A DNA stretch of 64,000 nucleotides from Fomitopsis serialis (taxonomy: Eukaryota; Basidiomycota; Agaricomycetes; Polyporales; Fomitopsidaceae): the NCBI RefSeq assembly GCF_022376445.1, contig NW_025954969.1:372001-436000 (forward strand), in the 5' to 3' direction. Below are positions 32,667 to 45,805 of this stretch, piece by piece (the stretch's first letter is position 1; each line of letters starts with the position of its first letter). Below the pieces are notes generated by a model. It searched no databases and had not been told where the DNA came from. It saw nothing but the letters and a program-made list of their open reading frames with translations. The position numbers and the translations under genes are program-made.

Positions 32667-35612
32667 TTACCGCCGATTCCGACTTTGACCACTGGAACCG
32701 GCTGGCCCAGCTGCGGCGCCGTTTCGCATGTCTTCTTCGTCTAAGCCAGCCTCTGCGAGGATCTTTTCCACCTCCTTGAGTATAGGTTCGTATGCAGCTA
32801 GGGGTAATGAGATCAACAACCGAGCAGATTCCAAGGGGGCATGACTCACCGTATCGCTCCTCGGCCAGCGTAAATCCAACTCTGCGGAGTTGCTTGCCGC
32901 GGTTATCAGCGCTGCTCCCATATGCTTTCTGTGCCCAGTAGTCGCCTATGCCGAACGTGTTAGGGCAAGTAAAATGAGTTTATTTGTACTTACGCGAACG
33001 AGCGTAGAACATCGTCAGTGTTTCGCCCGGAAGCGGGGTGCTTATAACGTCTTCCGCTGACCGTGTGTTATCCTTCGCCACACCCATGAATTCAGTCGCT
33101 TTCGAACGCAAGGCATCCTATCCTCATGTTAGCCCCAAGACGGGATGTTGTGACGCCGTACGCACCTTTTCTTCCTGTGTCAGCTTCGCCGTTTTCTCTA
33201 CGATGTCTGCGTCCGGCTCCTTCTCCATCTTCTGTGTTTCCTCGATGGGTTCGTCTACGTCCACAACTGTTTGCTCATCGTCATCGTCGCCGTCGCCGTC
33301 GTCGTCATCGTCGCCATCGCTCTCGTCATCGTCCTCATCACTGCTCTCGTCGTCACCATCTGTGGCAATGGTGACGTCGCTGCGCTTCAAGCAAGTGTAG
33401 CGGTCGAGCTTGTCTAGCTGCAGAGAATGGAAATCATCCAGAGTATACTCCCGGGACCCTCGCTCGAAGATACCACCATAACTATGGTAACCGTTAGCGA
33501 ACGTACATGTAGCATGAGTCATATGCAGCGTACATGTACAGCGTGTTGCGTTGAACCGCGAGCATCGCATTATACCGAGGCATCGGTCTTGAGAGTTCTG
33601 GGTCATCTGGATCCACGTCATCTTCGGCGGGCAAAGTGCGGTTCTTAGGTGCGGAGGACTTCTTCCTCCTCAGGGCATCTTGTGACTGAAGTAAGACTCA
33701 GTAATACTGTCGTCGACGCAAGGATAGACTAGCTCACTTCGCCATCGTTGCCGTTCTCCGTATCACTGTCGAGATCACCTTCGCCCTCGAGATCGTCCTG
33801 AAGTCGACTTGTTGCGGCGGCGGGCTTCTGTTTCTTCGCGCCACCACCACCTTTCTTCTTCGGCTTCTTGAGCATCATGGATACCCACCGCCCATTCCCG
33901 GCGATCTGATAGCCAAACCTGAGGGAGCGATCCTGTTCATGTGGCACTAAACAGATGTTGGCAGAACTAGACATACAAGTCGTTGTGAAACACGCTCTCT
34001 AGTGTTTCCTCGCTCGTATCCTCGTCCGTGACACCACCGAAGAGGATGCCCGTATTCTTCGTCGCCCACAGAGCCATCGTACACCCGGAGCGTAAAGACG
34101 GTGCGAATGCCGTCGACGCTCGTTTTCGCTTCTCCCACTTGAGAGTGAGAGGCTCTGCTGGTGGCTTTCCGTCTTTCACTTCGTTCATTGTGATTCTTGG
34201 AGGGTGGCAGACATTCAGAGAGGCAAGCCGTCTCGACAGCCATGCGACGTACCTGAGGAACCATGTATCATCCAGCATGATACCTATCGGTCGGCTGCCT
34301 TTTGGATACTCCTTACAGTATCCGCCTTGAGAAGGAGGGGACCTCCGACTGAGCACTAAGGCTACGAGGAGAAGATGACAATGCTCACCATGCAACAATA
34401 TGCCATCTGGGGCGGGAAGGAAGGAGAAACCACTTCGGGGACTGATAAGCTCTCGTCATAATCTGTTACTATATACGACTTGAAGGAAACTTTGCCTACG
34501 AGGGTTTGCGTTCCGCATCCTTGAACTCAACCTGACGCCAATTGTATTCCTGGGTATCAAATAGCCACAAGTCATTCAAGTAATTAGCTGGTGGATACGG
34601 ACGCAAGTCAATCATCCGGTTCTCGTAATTTTGGAGTGCATTGCTGACTTACTCTTGATCCCTGGGTCATAGAACCCTCCGAACAGCACGACATAATGCT
34701 TCCACATTGCCATTCTGGCGAAGTCATGGTGAGTTACTGGGTGCAAGCCAGAAGTGATAAGGCGCACCTATGCCCGGAGCGAGCGGTTGGTTTCTTCTTG
34801 GTCTCGATACGGTCCCAAATATGCGTGGAGATGTCAAAGCACCAGAAGTCCCGGTAGTGGTGGAAAGAGTTCTGGTACAAAGACGAGAATTCACCGCCTA
34901 GACCAAGGTACCCTGTTCAAGTGCCCGAACAAAGTAAAGGAACAGCCGTACTGACCGAATAGGTATAACTTTCCTCCTCCAGCCGGAGAGGCAACGACAG
35001 CATGCGCTGATCTAGGTCCCGGACAAGTTGGCGAAACGAATTTGCGCCATTCATCCTGAGGGTGAAGGGAGGGTCGGGTCGAATGAGATGCACTATTCCA
35101 AACAGATTCGGGAGCAGATAGCATACCTTTTCTGGAGAATACCTAAAAACGTCGTTGTAGAAGTACTATGGGTAGACACAGTCGTCTGAGCGCCGGCGGC
35201 CAGGTATACGGAGGAAGGAAACTCTCGTACCGCTTTACCATCGTCGCTAAAGAACTCACCACCGATCGCCCAGAGGTGGTCCCCATTGGGGCACGGAGTA
35301 AATGTTGCGTTCGCTCGTCGGCTGGGAGGACCCTCTACGAGCTCCTGGGTGACTTTGTGCGCCTCCTCCCATTCTCTTCGCATCTACTAATCCCGGTCCG
35401 AAACATCGATTTTTGCCCGAGACAGCGCATCGAGGGATGTGACATACCTTGTCCAGGATTCCCTCCAGGTCCTGATCATCATCGTCCACCTCCTCCCTCG
35501 ACTTGCCGACTTTCTTCTTCTCCTTCCGCTCGACCTTCTGTACTGCCTTCGCCTTCTTGGCCGCTTTTGCAGCAGCCTTGTTCACGTCTTTTCCAGGTTT
35601 CTTCTTCGCCAT
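32667..35612 (-). CDS. KEL3: Kelch-repeat protein, KEL3/KLHDC4 type
   Basis: Conserved Kelch propeller protein of uncertain function. The minus-strand start at 35612 gives a Lys-rich leader (MAKKKPGKDVNKAAAKAAKK) and EGILDK, then MRREWEEAHKVTQELVEGPP and Kelch units: LWAIGGEFFSDDGKAYFYND, WRKFVSPTCPGPRSAHAV, KLYLFGGEFSSLYQN, FWCFDISTHIWDRIE, SGHRMAMWKHYVVLFGGFYD, LNDLWLFDTQEYNWRQV, SPRSGFSFLPAPDGILLHGG and TMALWATKNTGILFGGV. PMPRYNAMLAVQRNTLYMYG and YTLDDFHSLQLDKLDRY are family hallmarks. A long Asp/Glu run follows, then YWAQKAYGSSADNRGKQLRR and a short tail. At least ten short introns. The joins checked are in phase and no frame break is needed. Confidence 0.9.
33274..33358. repeat. ATCGTC/GTCGCC trinucleotide-rich tract encoding poly-acidic residues
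   Basis: Imperfect CATCGTC/GCCGTC triplets on the plus strand, read by the minus-strand Kelch gene as runs of Asp with Glu, Gly and Ser. An acidic loop at this place is normal for the KEL3 family, so the tract is coding rather than a selfish repeat. Confidence 0.75.
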
Positions 35613-35894
35613 TGTGTACTATAGTGCAGCGAGTCCCGCTACTGAGAAGAATGCTCGAAACCAAGACATAAACTGTCGATCGGCGACGAAAGTCGATCGA
35701 TGAATTTGAATACTGGGCGCCTGACAGTCAAAATCGCTGCCCACAACTTCAGATTCAAGACCTCGTTGACCGACTAATCCCTGCTGGTCGCGGATTGACC
35801 GACAGCCAAGTCTCTAATGGGTATGCTCTCTTCCACGCATATATTGAATTATAACGCGACTGATCAATCTCTATCATTGTTACAGTTCCTTGCC
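35613..35894. promoter_or_regulatory. divergent promoter region between KEL3 and kinase-like gene
   Basis: About 280 nt between start codons on opposite strands. A short upstream ATG at 35818 followed by GTATGC and ending TTGTTACAG could be a 5' leader intron of the kinase-like gene. No TATA box is obvious. Confidence 0.4.
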
Positions 35895-37956
35895 ATGACG
35901 TTCACCGTCCAGGGGCGGCGATCTGACGCACACTCGATTCTTCATCCAGCTTCCTCGGCAGCCGCATTGGAGCTGCTTCAATCAACTTATGGCGACTTCT
36001 TTCCGAGCCTCAATGTACGAGTCGGAAAGCTGGGACGATGGAATGCAGGCGATGTGTATGCAAATCACGGAGTCGAAGAACGAACACCAGAGCTTCGTAC
36101 TGTGATCAACAGGTTGCGAGAGAGCAAACTGATCATCAACGAGGTTGGCTAGCTACTAGCTTCTCTTCCTTCCATCGCTCACTGCACATGACAAACAATA
36201 CAGCAGATGAATGAGGACGACAGGGAGCTAGCGGCCGCTCGTTCTCAGCCCCTTTTCGGTAGCATGTTTGTCTCTGCGGATGACCCCCCTAGTTCACTGT
36301 CTCACACCGACTATATTCTTGCTACGACCCGAGACATCACTGCATTCAATTTCGTTTGTTCCAGCAAGATCGGAGTCGAGTCGCGGCTGACAATTCATCG
36401 TCATTGAAGGCAAGCACGCTGCTTCGCGATTTTGTTCATGCAACAAAGAGGGAACACGCTCACGTATGAAGAGTGCGTGTTCCGGCAGTGTTGACAAACA
36501 TCGCTAATAATTCATTGTGCCCAGGCAATCGCAATGGCGGTTCCCGATCCTCATCCATGATCCAGTGTCTGGAGATTGGGTCACTTTGAAACCCAAAAAC
36601 GACTGGAGTGTTACGTCGGTTGCATACAAGTGCCCCCTCATTATCAGTGAGGTGGTCTCACAGGACAATGTGGAGGACCGATGGCGGATGCTGGTCGAAG
36701 CTATCGTCGCCGCTCGTGTTGGACATCATCTTCGGAAGACTACCTCGCAAAAGCCGTTCTTCGTCACTGCAATCTACTTCACCAAGCAGCTTGAAGCGGA
36801 GGTATACGTGTTGCATCAGGCCAGCAGCACCGAGGTACGGCCATCGTTGTGACAGGGCAAACTGTGAGATAGGCACTGAAATTTGCGTCATTGCAGCCCC
36901 GGGTCAACTACTTCAAGACCACATTTGAGTTGTCATACGACTCAGATGCCGTGAATTTCCTGCGTAGCTTGTACATTCTGCGGAAAGTCGCAGAGGAGTC
37001 CATTGCGGAGTTGGACGACACGATGACAAGACTTCTGTCCGATGTTGATGCAGCCGCTAAGCCTATGCACTCCTTCACAAGCCGGCCGAACGTGGGCAGA
37101 ACACCGAGGGCCTCTCACCAGCGAGTCCGCCCTCCTCTCCCCATCATCGGTGAACACCGTGACGATGATGAGCCCGAAGACGAAGAAGCATGTTACGAGG
37201 GGTTCGAACACCTGGGGGTTTTTATGTCTACTGAAGTCCGTGCACTGGCGCGCAAGATTTATCGCAAACCGACGCTGCTCACCATGGCATCGGGGGTGAG
37301 ACTCCATCATCGTATTGTCATCAGGTTGTTGACACCGATTTCCTCATAGCGTGACGATCTGGCACTGATCGTCGACATGCACATCTGGGATGCCATCGGA
37401 TACAGTACCTCAAGCTCGTCCCTTCAAGGAACTTGCCGCCATTGAACCCCCTACCAACCACATCATCAGACCTACCGACTACTTGCCCACGGACAAGGGC
37501 ACGGTCATCTTCATGCCGGCAGTCGGTCATCCCATCACCGACCTAGATTTGACCTATCTTTGGAAGCACGTCGATGAGATCGCCCGCGAGCTGTTCGAAG
37601 CGGTGGCTTTCCTGCACGCACACAACATCGCACACCTGGACTTGAAGCCCGAGAACATCGTGATACCTCCCACGGGCGGACGACTGACCATCATCGACTT
37701 CGGTTCCGCCATGCGCGTGAAGAGCCCCAAGCCGTGGTACAAGGGATGGGTAAGAGGGACGAAAGGGTACATAGCCCCCGAGGCAGAAAAGGGAGAGAGG
37801 TTCTGGCCGCTACGGGCGGACGTGTATTCACTCGGTAGGGTGGCGCAGGAAATGTCTTACGACGCGGGGTCCAAGCGGCTGATGGACTTCGCGGACAAGC
37901 TTGTGGTAGACGATCCACTGAAGCGGCCAACGATGGAGGAGATCGTGTGTATGTGA
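35895..37956 (+). CDS. kinase-like protein with unidentified N-terminal module (frame breaks)
   Basis: The C-terminal part is a protein kinase lobe: AVAFLHAHNIAHLDLKPENI (catalytic loop with Asp and Asn), LTIIDFGSAM (DFG metal site), GTKGYIAPEA (APE) and DVYSLGRVAQEM, then DPLKRPTMEEI. The N-lobe is weak: no glycine loop is visible and the only candidate beta-3 lysine is in YLKLVP. To keep YLKLVPFKELAAIEPP in frame, shifts are needed at about 37400 and 37420. Upstream exons encode about 400 residues of other sequence: VQGRRSDAHSILHP, WRFPILIHDPVSGDW, CPLIISEVVSQDNVEDRWRM and PFFVTAIYFTKQLEAEVYVL, plus a linker with acidic DDDEPEDEE. I do not recognise this N-terminal module. Exon joins near 36370-36520 are uncertain. 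It may be an active kinase or pseudokinase of a fungus-specific family. Confidence 0.65.
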
Positions 37957-39565
37957 GGTGAACTCGATGTCCCTGACGCAGTCGAGGAGAGCGATTGTAT
38001 GGTCTCGCGGCATACGGCAAATGACTAGAGGTATGTCATTAATTTCAGGTCATCTCGTATGCAATCATTGGATCGGTCGTTTGCAGCCATCTGACTGCGA
38101 CATCCCTCAGACATCTCCGCATCCTCTCCCCGCTTCGCATGTCCATTATCAGGTTTTCCGGTCTTCTGTATTGCTGTATGTACGGCGGGCCGGTTTCCTA
38201 CCGTTCTATTGAAAAGTGATGATGTCATTACAGCTTTCCGGAGCATACTGCCAGCGATGTTATTGGTACACTACAATCATCGACTTCACGGTCAAGTGAC
38301 CAGCTCGGATCTGTACATGTTCCGCAAGGCTCACACGACACTCACGCGACGTGCGGAGGGAACAAGAAACCAGGAACGCGAGCGCGTTGGCGTTCTCCAC
38401 GCCGGGATCACCTGCGCAGCCAAGGGAATGAGCGCGAAGACATTGGGCGAGTGAGTGCCGCATCGACGGGCCCGAGAGAGAGAGAGGGAGAGGGAGTTAT
38501 CTGCGAAGGGACGTGGTATCGGTGGCGGGCGACGACGGTGTGACAGGAGACGACATGATGTGGGGGCATACACATGCGCATCAGGTCAAGAATCTCAAGC
38601 GCGGCCTCAAGCGCGAGGGCGCAGTGCGCGCAAACGTCTTTTGCGCAACGGGAGTGTTGAATGCACTCAGATGGGCGCGGGTCGTACGTAGGCGAGCGAA
38701 AAAGCGCGCGTGCGGTGTCGTGCACAACCGCATGGGGGACAGTATGCGTGTGCAGCGCGCACGCGTACGCATATACATCGCCGCAGACACGACAGAGCGC
38801 ACAAAAGGGCGGGGGCAACTCACGGGGCAGGGTAACGTCAGCAGGGCGCGCGCGGGGATTCCCAAGGACCTCCAATTGGGAAGATGTGATTATCTGCAAG
38901 TTAACCAGCAACATAACATCGAACGTCGTGTCAGCGACGAAATGGTTCGGACACGCATGTGGCGGAGAAAATATGTTCAATAATTTCCTTTTCCGGTATC
39001 ATTCCTTCCCGATCCGTCACCCGTCCTTTCATGCGTCACGTTTCTTTCGAACCCTCTCTCCTCGCCGACGTCTTCCATTCCTGCTCTACTTTTCTCAGTT
39101 TCTCTCGCACTTCCATAGCACTCGACTCACTCATGTGTATTAGTACTGGGCCATGTCGCTCGTTCCCCTATTGAATCTTTCCCCAGTTCTCTCTATGCGT
39201 GATTCCGACTCCAGCACGTTGGCGCGACAAGACGGTTCGCGTCTGCAGGATAAGTCGAGTAGCAGGTCGAGTAGGGCGCATCGAGATGCGTTTCGAGCAC
39301 AGTACACCTACTAATTACTCGTTGTAGATCACCACCGTCGGTTTTCATCGAGCTCATGAATAATGGTCCAATTCAATGGTCGCATCAGCACCACATCAAG
39401 GTTCGGACGATCAAGTCACACCCGACCGGACGGCTATTCGAAGCGCAATTGAACAAGGTTCAAGGGTAGGCACGCCGACTTCTCACTTAACATCGTGTTC
39501 GCCACGCCGCAGCGAAGTCACGGCCAGCAAGGTAGCCCCTCTCTGCTCTCATCCTTACCACCATC
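37957..39565. other. 1.6-kb region without a recognisable gene, with GA-rich tract
   Basis: Lies between the kinase-like stop and the helicase start. A purine (GA)n-like tract runs from about 38470 to 38500. Forward and reverse ORFs around 38400-39000 overlap each other and have Arg/His-rich composition without motifs. A CT-rich segment at 39000-39120 and an ATG with Ser-rich reading (39194) could be an unrecognised first exon of the helicase gene. Confidence 0.45.
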
Positions 39566-42500
39566 ATGGATTTGGATGGCTTCGAACAAGCAGCAAACGC
39601 GACGACCTTTTCGCTACCAAAGCTGCCGGTGGCCAAGGAAGCGTTGAGATACATCGACAGCCAATGGTATACCTTGACGAGCAGGCGCGGACGATGGATG
39701 GACTTGATTGGAGACTATGCCGGGAGCGAGCTGTTCGTTCTCGATGGTGCGTCCTTTGATCTATGAGCACAGAGGCTACGACTTACGGTCTTCATGTCAG
39801 GTGAAGCGTTGTTGCAAGAGGTTCTGAACGACCCGTTACTTGCTCTAGGGCGGGATGCTCGTACGTGCCTTGATCTCTCGTGTTAATTAGTTACCGATCC
39901 ATACCATTTCACGCAGAGCCTAGCTTTCAAATCTTACACGCCGTGTACTCTCTTGAGCGAATGCTGAATGAGTTCAAGATACGCTGTGCAACATTTGAGA
40001 TCGTATTCTGGCATGGTAAGGCACTCTAATTCTGTTGCGTCTCGTGTCCTATGCTTACTGCCATTTCAGACAACCGGCATCTGACGATACAGACAGGCCA
40101 ATCGGAATACGTGCATACGTCCAGGAACTTGGCTCGCGTGATGTTGTTCAAACACCTGAGACATCTTGATACACCGGTACATACATTTGAGAACCTGCAG
40201 GACCCGGAATGGTCGAGATATCAACGCATGACGAAAGTAAGCACTCTGACCAATGTAGTTATCGACACACTCAAGTGACCGCTGCGCAGCCGATGTTCGT
40301 GATGACGAATGACGGAGGACTCGTCGATCGCGACCCAGATGACGAGTTGCTCCAGGCCGAAGCTTTGCTCGTCCAGCGCGCATTCATGTTCGACCTTCTG
40401 GCCCAGGGTACCACGGTAGCACTTCTCCATGGTGCGGAGTACCGAGACTCGAAGGTGACGTCGGGCATAGGCCCCGAGAGTACACTCTCGAACTGATCTG
40501 GTTCTTGTACAGATCATGACGTTCATCTACGAGCAACGTCACGACCCGAAAGCGCGAAGCGGACTCCCTAGGGCGTTGTGGGCTGCAAGCAGCGCGGCGG
40601 CGAAGGCATTGGAAGCGCGTGAATCCCATGTGCGGCATGGTCTTCCGGTTCTTCCCTTGGCCACCTTTGCGCCGCAGAGCCTACCAGCGCCTTCCGAGAA
40701 ATGGCTAGCCATGGTCTTGAAGAGGATGTCGTCTGCGCTGGACCTTCGCCGAGCGGGGATGGCGGAACTACTGTACGCCTTCGCTGCGCACCTCCTCGTC
40801 GTTCCTGCACTTTCTGTCCAGCAACGGGCACAGAAGCTCGAGGCCTTACACCCTGAGCTGAGCGAGATGCTCGTCGGCGATTTCTTGTCGACGGCGTTCC
40901 TCGCTCTGGAGAGTGTTTTGACTCGCAGCTCTCCCGATGTTGATGGCCATGTATATGTCGCCTTCTTGAACTTCGCCATGACACATACTGAGCTGTCGCC
41001 TTCCGCACTTCTTGGTGATGCGGTCGGCTCGCGCCTGGCTACCCTGTGGTCGTCTGCCGGCCTTGGCGAATGCGACTTTGCTGCCTTTGGCGCCCGCTTT
41101 CCCCGCCCTGTTCAATCACCAGAAGGTACCGAGAGCGCGCCAACGGTGCAGGCACTCCTCCCGTTTAGCAACAGTGTCTTTGACGATCACCTCGCTGCCG
41201 TCTGTGTCGATGTTGAAGCCGAGGATCCACCCGAGCTCAGAGGTCACCTCGACTTCAACACGATCTTCAACGACGTGTATCACTGGCATAATCACAAGCG
41301 CGCTATCTTGCCTGCGCATTTGGGTGGAGAGGCGTACCAGCCGATGGATGCTGTTCAGCGCTACAAGGCGCTGCGTCGCTCTCAGCATTTCATGGCCTCT
41401 ATGGAACGCCAGGCGCAGACCTTGACGGGAGTGTTTGGTATACCGCTCGAGCGCATGCTCATCCTGCCAGTCGGTTCCCAGGCACGACGACAAGCTCCGC
41501 GTACCATACAGGTATGTAATCACAGAATTCGCAACTCATGATGCTCACCGCGCAGCAGGCAAAGCCGCCAGTTCAGCAGTCGAAGAAGGGAAAGAAAGAG
41601 CACGTATCTTCCGCGGACAAGATCCGACTGGCAAACAATGAGAAGAAGCAGACCAAGATGGACGACTCGAACGTGCCATGGTGGAAGGAGCAGCTCGAGA
41701 CCGTTGCTTCCATGTCTACGTCCGAGCAGATCAGCCACATTGACAATATCCAGCGGAACAGGCGGACGTCCGAGGGCTGGCTTGCGGTGGAAGTGCGTCT
41801 CTTCCGTATACACCTGGAGTTCCTCCGTTGGATCGATGATGATAAACGCGACACCGCGGCCGTGCGAGACAGGAATACCGTCGCGATCTTGCGGATGGTC
41901 AAGGATACGTATCAGCAGCCCAACCTTTTCCCCGTCGCAGCCGATATCCTCGACATGTGTCTTGGCGTTATCGGCTTGTCGTCTGTGATCAGCGATCTGA
42001 AGGCATCGCCGCCTGGGCGAGCGGACGTCGACCGGGCACTGGCTTTCAAGTTTGTCAGACTGGTGAAGTCAAAGACCAAGTCGGCCATGCACAAGTTCAT
42101 GCGCATTGCGAAGATCCTGTCGTATGGCAACTTCGTCTGTTCGGCGAATTCATGGACCGTAGCATGGATAGCCAGTATGATCCTAGGGTCCCTTTCAAGC
42201 CTGACGCCTGGCAACGGAATGTCCTTGACTGCTTGGACGACAATCAGTCTGTTCTTGTCGTTGGTGAGTGATGCAATAGCCCTGTACTAACGTTCTCGAT
42301 AGGCTGATTGGGAACAATTTCAGCGCCGACCAGTGCTGGCAAGACTTTCATCTCGTACTATGCTATGGAGCAAGTACTCAGGCAGTCAGACGAAGGCATC
42401 CTAGTATACGTCGCACCAACGAAGGCTCTCGTCAATCAGATCGCCGCGGAGGTGTATGCCCGGTATAGGAAGGAACTCAGAGGACGTGAGTGTGCCGCCG

Positions 42501-45500
42501 TCTTAAACAGTGCCGGTCACACATTCTCATCTGACATTGCATCATCTAGGGAGCTGTTGGGCCATACATACCAGGGACTACCGGATACACGATCCTCAGA
42601 AGTGCCAGATTCTTGTCACCGTGCCAGAGATGCTCGCGATCATGCTCCTCTCGCCTCCTCTGGCTCGCATATGGACCCCTCATATCAAACGGTATGTGTT
42701 CGACTCACTGTGGCACATGGCAATGAATAACATAAGCCTTTCTAGGATCATCCTGGACGAAATTCACTGCATAGGACAACAAGAAGGCGGCGCTGTATGG
42801 GAGCAGATTCTACTCTTCGCGCCGTGCCCGATAATGTCAGTCGTTTGTCTGCATGTCGCAATGTGGTCCAGCATCTGACGCGTTCATAGTGGACTTTCCG
42901 CTACCATCGGACATCCTGAAGAATTCAACAACTGGCTGAAGTCCGTTCAAGAGGCTCATCATTTCAAGCACACCTTCATTCACCATCCGCATCGGTACTC
43001 ACACCTTCGCAAATTTGCATATATCATGCAAGACGAGTCACCCGCGACATTCAAAGGCTTTGTCAACTACAAGAACACCGGTCGTACACGATTCCTGCAT
43101 CCTGTCTCCCTGCTTTCGTTTGGCGCACATGAGATCCCACCTGACTTCTCTCTTGAAGCAGCAGATTGTCTCTCGCTATACGAGGCCCTGCGTGTACATA
43201 CCGACAGCCTACCGGACTTGGGCCTTCAAATGGACCCTACCCACTTTTTGCGAACGCCGCTGGCTCGCTGTTGAAACAACAGGATGTTCTGCGCTATGAA
43301 GCTGATCTGAAGAAGATCGTTGATCAACTTATCGCCACGGAGGACCAACAAGACGACCGCTCAGTCATGAACAAGGTCATCGGGCACCTCGTCGATCCGG
43401 TTGTGAAGACGGTCGATCATCATGCGATTCCTAGCCGTCGCCAGTTCATGGACAACCTCATCTATCTTGTATCCGACTTGCATGCAAACGGTGATCTGGT
43501 ATGGTTCAATCACAGACTGAGTTGCACATTCGTGAAGCTAATGTCGTTCGCAGCCCGCCATTCTTTTCAATTTTGATCGGAGGGCATGCGAAACGATGTG
43601 TGAAAGACTACTGGTGGAGCTGATCAAGGCCGAGAAACAATGGAGGGAAACTAGCCCCGAGTGGCGACGGCAGATGGCCCAGTGGGAAATGTGGAAGATC
43701 CAGTCTGCGGCACGCAAACGCCAGTCAGAGAAACAGGCGCGACAAAAGCATCGGGCGGATGACGTCGACGATGATATGCAGTCGGAGAGCACAACTTTGG
43801 AGAGCTCGTTCGATCCCCAAGACCCGTCCCCTCAGTTCTCATTTGCCAGTAAATCGTCTACGTATTCGAAGGCCGATCTAGAGAAGGAGCTGCGTTCACT
43901 AGAGCGATGGTCATCTGTCCCAAAGTGGGCGCTGGACGCGTTGCGCAGGGGGGTCGGCGTGCATCACTCCGGTATGAATAAGCGTTACAGAACGCTGGTG
44001 GAGAGGTAAGTATGCTCGCAGTGATCTACTCAAATGCTTCGAATGTGCTCATTTCTCCCACAGTTTGTTTCGGCTAGGTGTTGTTCGAGTTGTGATTGCC
44101 ACGGGTATGTAGCTGCATTGTCTGATCTCGTCCAGCATGTAACAAAGTATCGCTACAGGAACATTGGCTCTCGGAATCAACGCACCTGCGAGAACCTCCG
44201 TCTTCTGCGGTGACTCGCCCTTCCTGACGGCACTAATGGTACGTCGCAGAGCTCGTCACATTTGAGACTTCTCGTTCATCTCTGCGGTTCAGTTTCGTCA
44301 ATGCGCCGGTCGGGGTAGGTGTATTGATATAGTATGTTATGACTATGGCTCACTGTTTCTATAAGCTGGTAGACGAGGGTTTGATCTCCTCGGGAAAGTC
44401 GTCTTCTATGGCGTCGCCATAGACAGGTGCCAGCGACTAGTCTTGTCAAGGCTACCATCTCTCGGAGGAAACTTCCCGCTCACTTCGACCATGGTCCTGC
44501 GGCTCTTCAACCTGCTGCAAGGATCCGACTACGCTCCCATCGCTGAACAGGCTGTCGTCAGCATTCTCACCCTACCACACATCGGATTTCGATCTAACAT
44601 TGGCAACGAGCAAATAGTCCATTTCATGCGCTTCAGCATCGATTACTTGCGTCGAGCGAGTCTGCTGGACGCCCAAGGCAACCCCATCAATCTGTTTGGA
44701 ATTGCATCGCATCTCTACTACACTGAACCAGGGAATCTTGCTCTGATTGCCCTTATTCGCCACGGGGTTGTTCACCGGATATGCTGCCAGTCAGATCAGG
44801 CCTCTGCCAAGCGAGAACTGCTGCTCCTGCTATGTCATCTATTTGGTCGTCGATATCTCCCCAGGATCTATGCGACGGACGAGAACCTCCAGCAGGTTAT
44901 CAAGAAATCTCCATCCATGGTCATACTTCCGCCCTTGCCAGACGATGCGAAGAACATCCTTAACGCTCACGACTCGGATATTCTGTCTATCTTCACAAGC
45001 TACGCTTTGGCATATGCCACACAATACGGCGATGCCTTGGGCCCAGATTCCAGGCTGCCGTTGAGCGACATCGAAAGCGCCTCCGGCTCACCTTCTCCGT
45101 TCATCGAGCGCCTCGATCGATGTGCGGTAAGACCTATTGCTAGGTCATCGTTTATCGCCAACTCCGGGCACGCTGACCACTACCAGACCGTGGAAGAACT
45201 CACCCGGAGCAGCCGAGATGGACTTCACCTCAACCAGTACGCCATTCCGTCCATGCGCCTCTTCACGGCACATTCGACCCCTGAGGATCAGAGCTATATG
45301 CTCAATGCCTACATCCTTGATTTCTATATTCACGGGCAGCCCGCGGCACTCAAATCAGCAAACGCAATACGGGACAATGATATGTGGTATCTGCTTGACG
45401 ACTTCACATTGACATTGAAGTCCATCAGAGCCGGTCTTGGACAGCTATTATGGCAGGCATCCGTTGAGCCTACCGGTGCAGGCGAAGATGACGGTGACGA

Positions 45501-45726
45501 TTCACCCCAAGATGCAGACGTGGCAAACAAGATCAAGGCAGCGGAGGATGAAGATGTCGCAAAAGAGGGACTAGCTGCGGAGGGGGACAGTGATTCAGAG
45601 GATGAAGGACTGGAGAAGGAACTCGCTCGTCCGACGGGGATTTCTGACCAAGATTGGGCTGTCTACAAACTGGTGCACGCACTGACAACGGAGTTTGAGG
45701 AGAAGTTCCGTGCGATATGGGCATAA
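39566..45726 (+). CDS. DDX60-like Ski2-family DExH RNA helicase (two frame breaks)
   Basis: Large superfamily-2 helicase, roughly 1700-1750 residues. The first exon begins [37 protein letters not shown] and [15 protein letters not shown] belong to the DDX60-type N-terminal region. The long exon at 40516-41519 is uninterrupted. Helicase motifs in order: APTSAGKTF (Walker A, near 42340), APTKALVNQ (Ia), [10 protein letters not shown] (DEIH box), [12 protein letters not shown] (III), [30 protein letters not shown] (V) and [18 protein letters not shown] (VI), the last characteristic of Ski2/DDX60. The C-terminal exon from about 44390 is long and ends in an acidic stretch and [10 protein letters not shown]. 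Two points need one extra base: 42110/42111 (RIA then [14 protein letters not shown]) and the T-run 43245-43249 (PTHF then FANAAGSLL). Animal DDX60 acts in antiviral RNA sensing; a fungal role is unknown. Confidence 0.88.
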
Positions 45727-45805
45727 CGGGTTGACAAGGTTCATAGCATTGACACATCGCACAAAGTAGTAGTGTACGTACGTACGAATCAGACCCAAGC
45801 ATCCA

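Noticed and set aside
38460..39000. Overlapping Arg-rich ORFs on both strands.
   Set aside because: Mutually antisense and compositionally biased by GCGC/GA-rich sequence, with no motifs; treated as non-coding.
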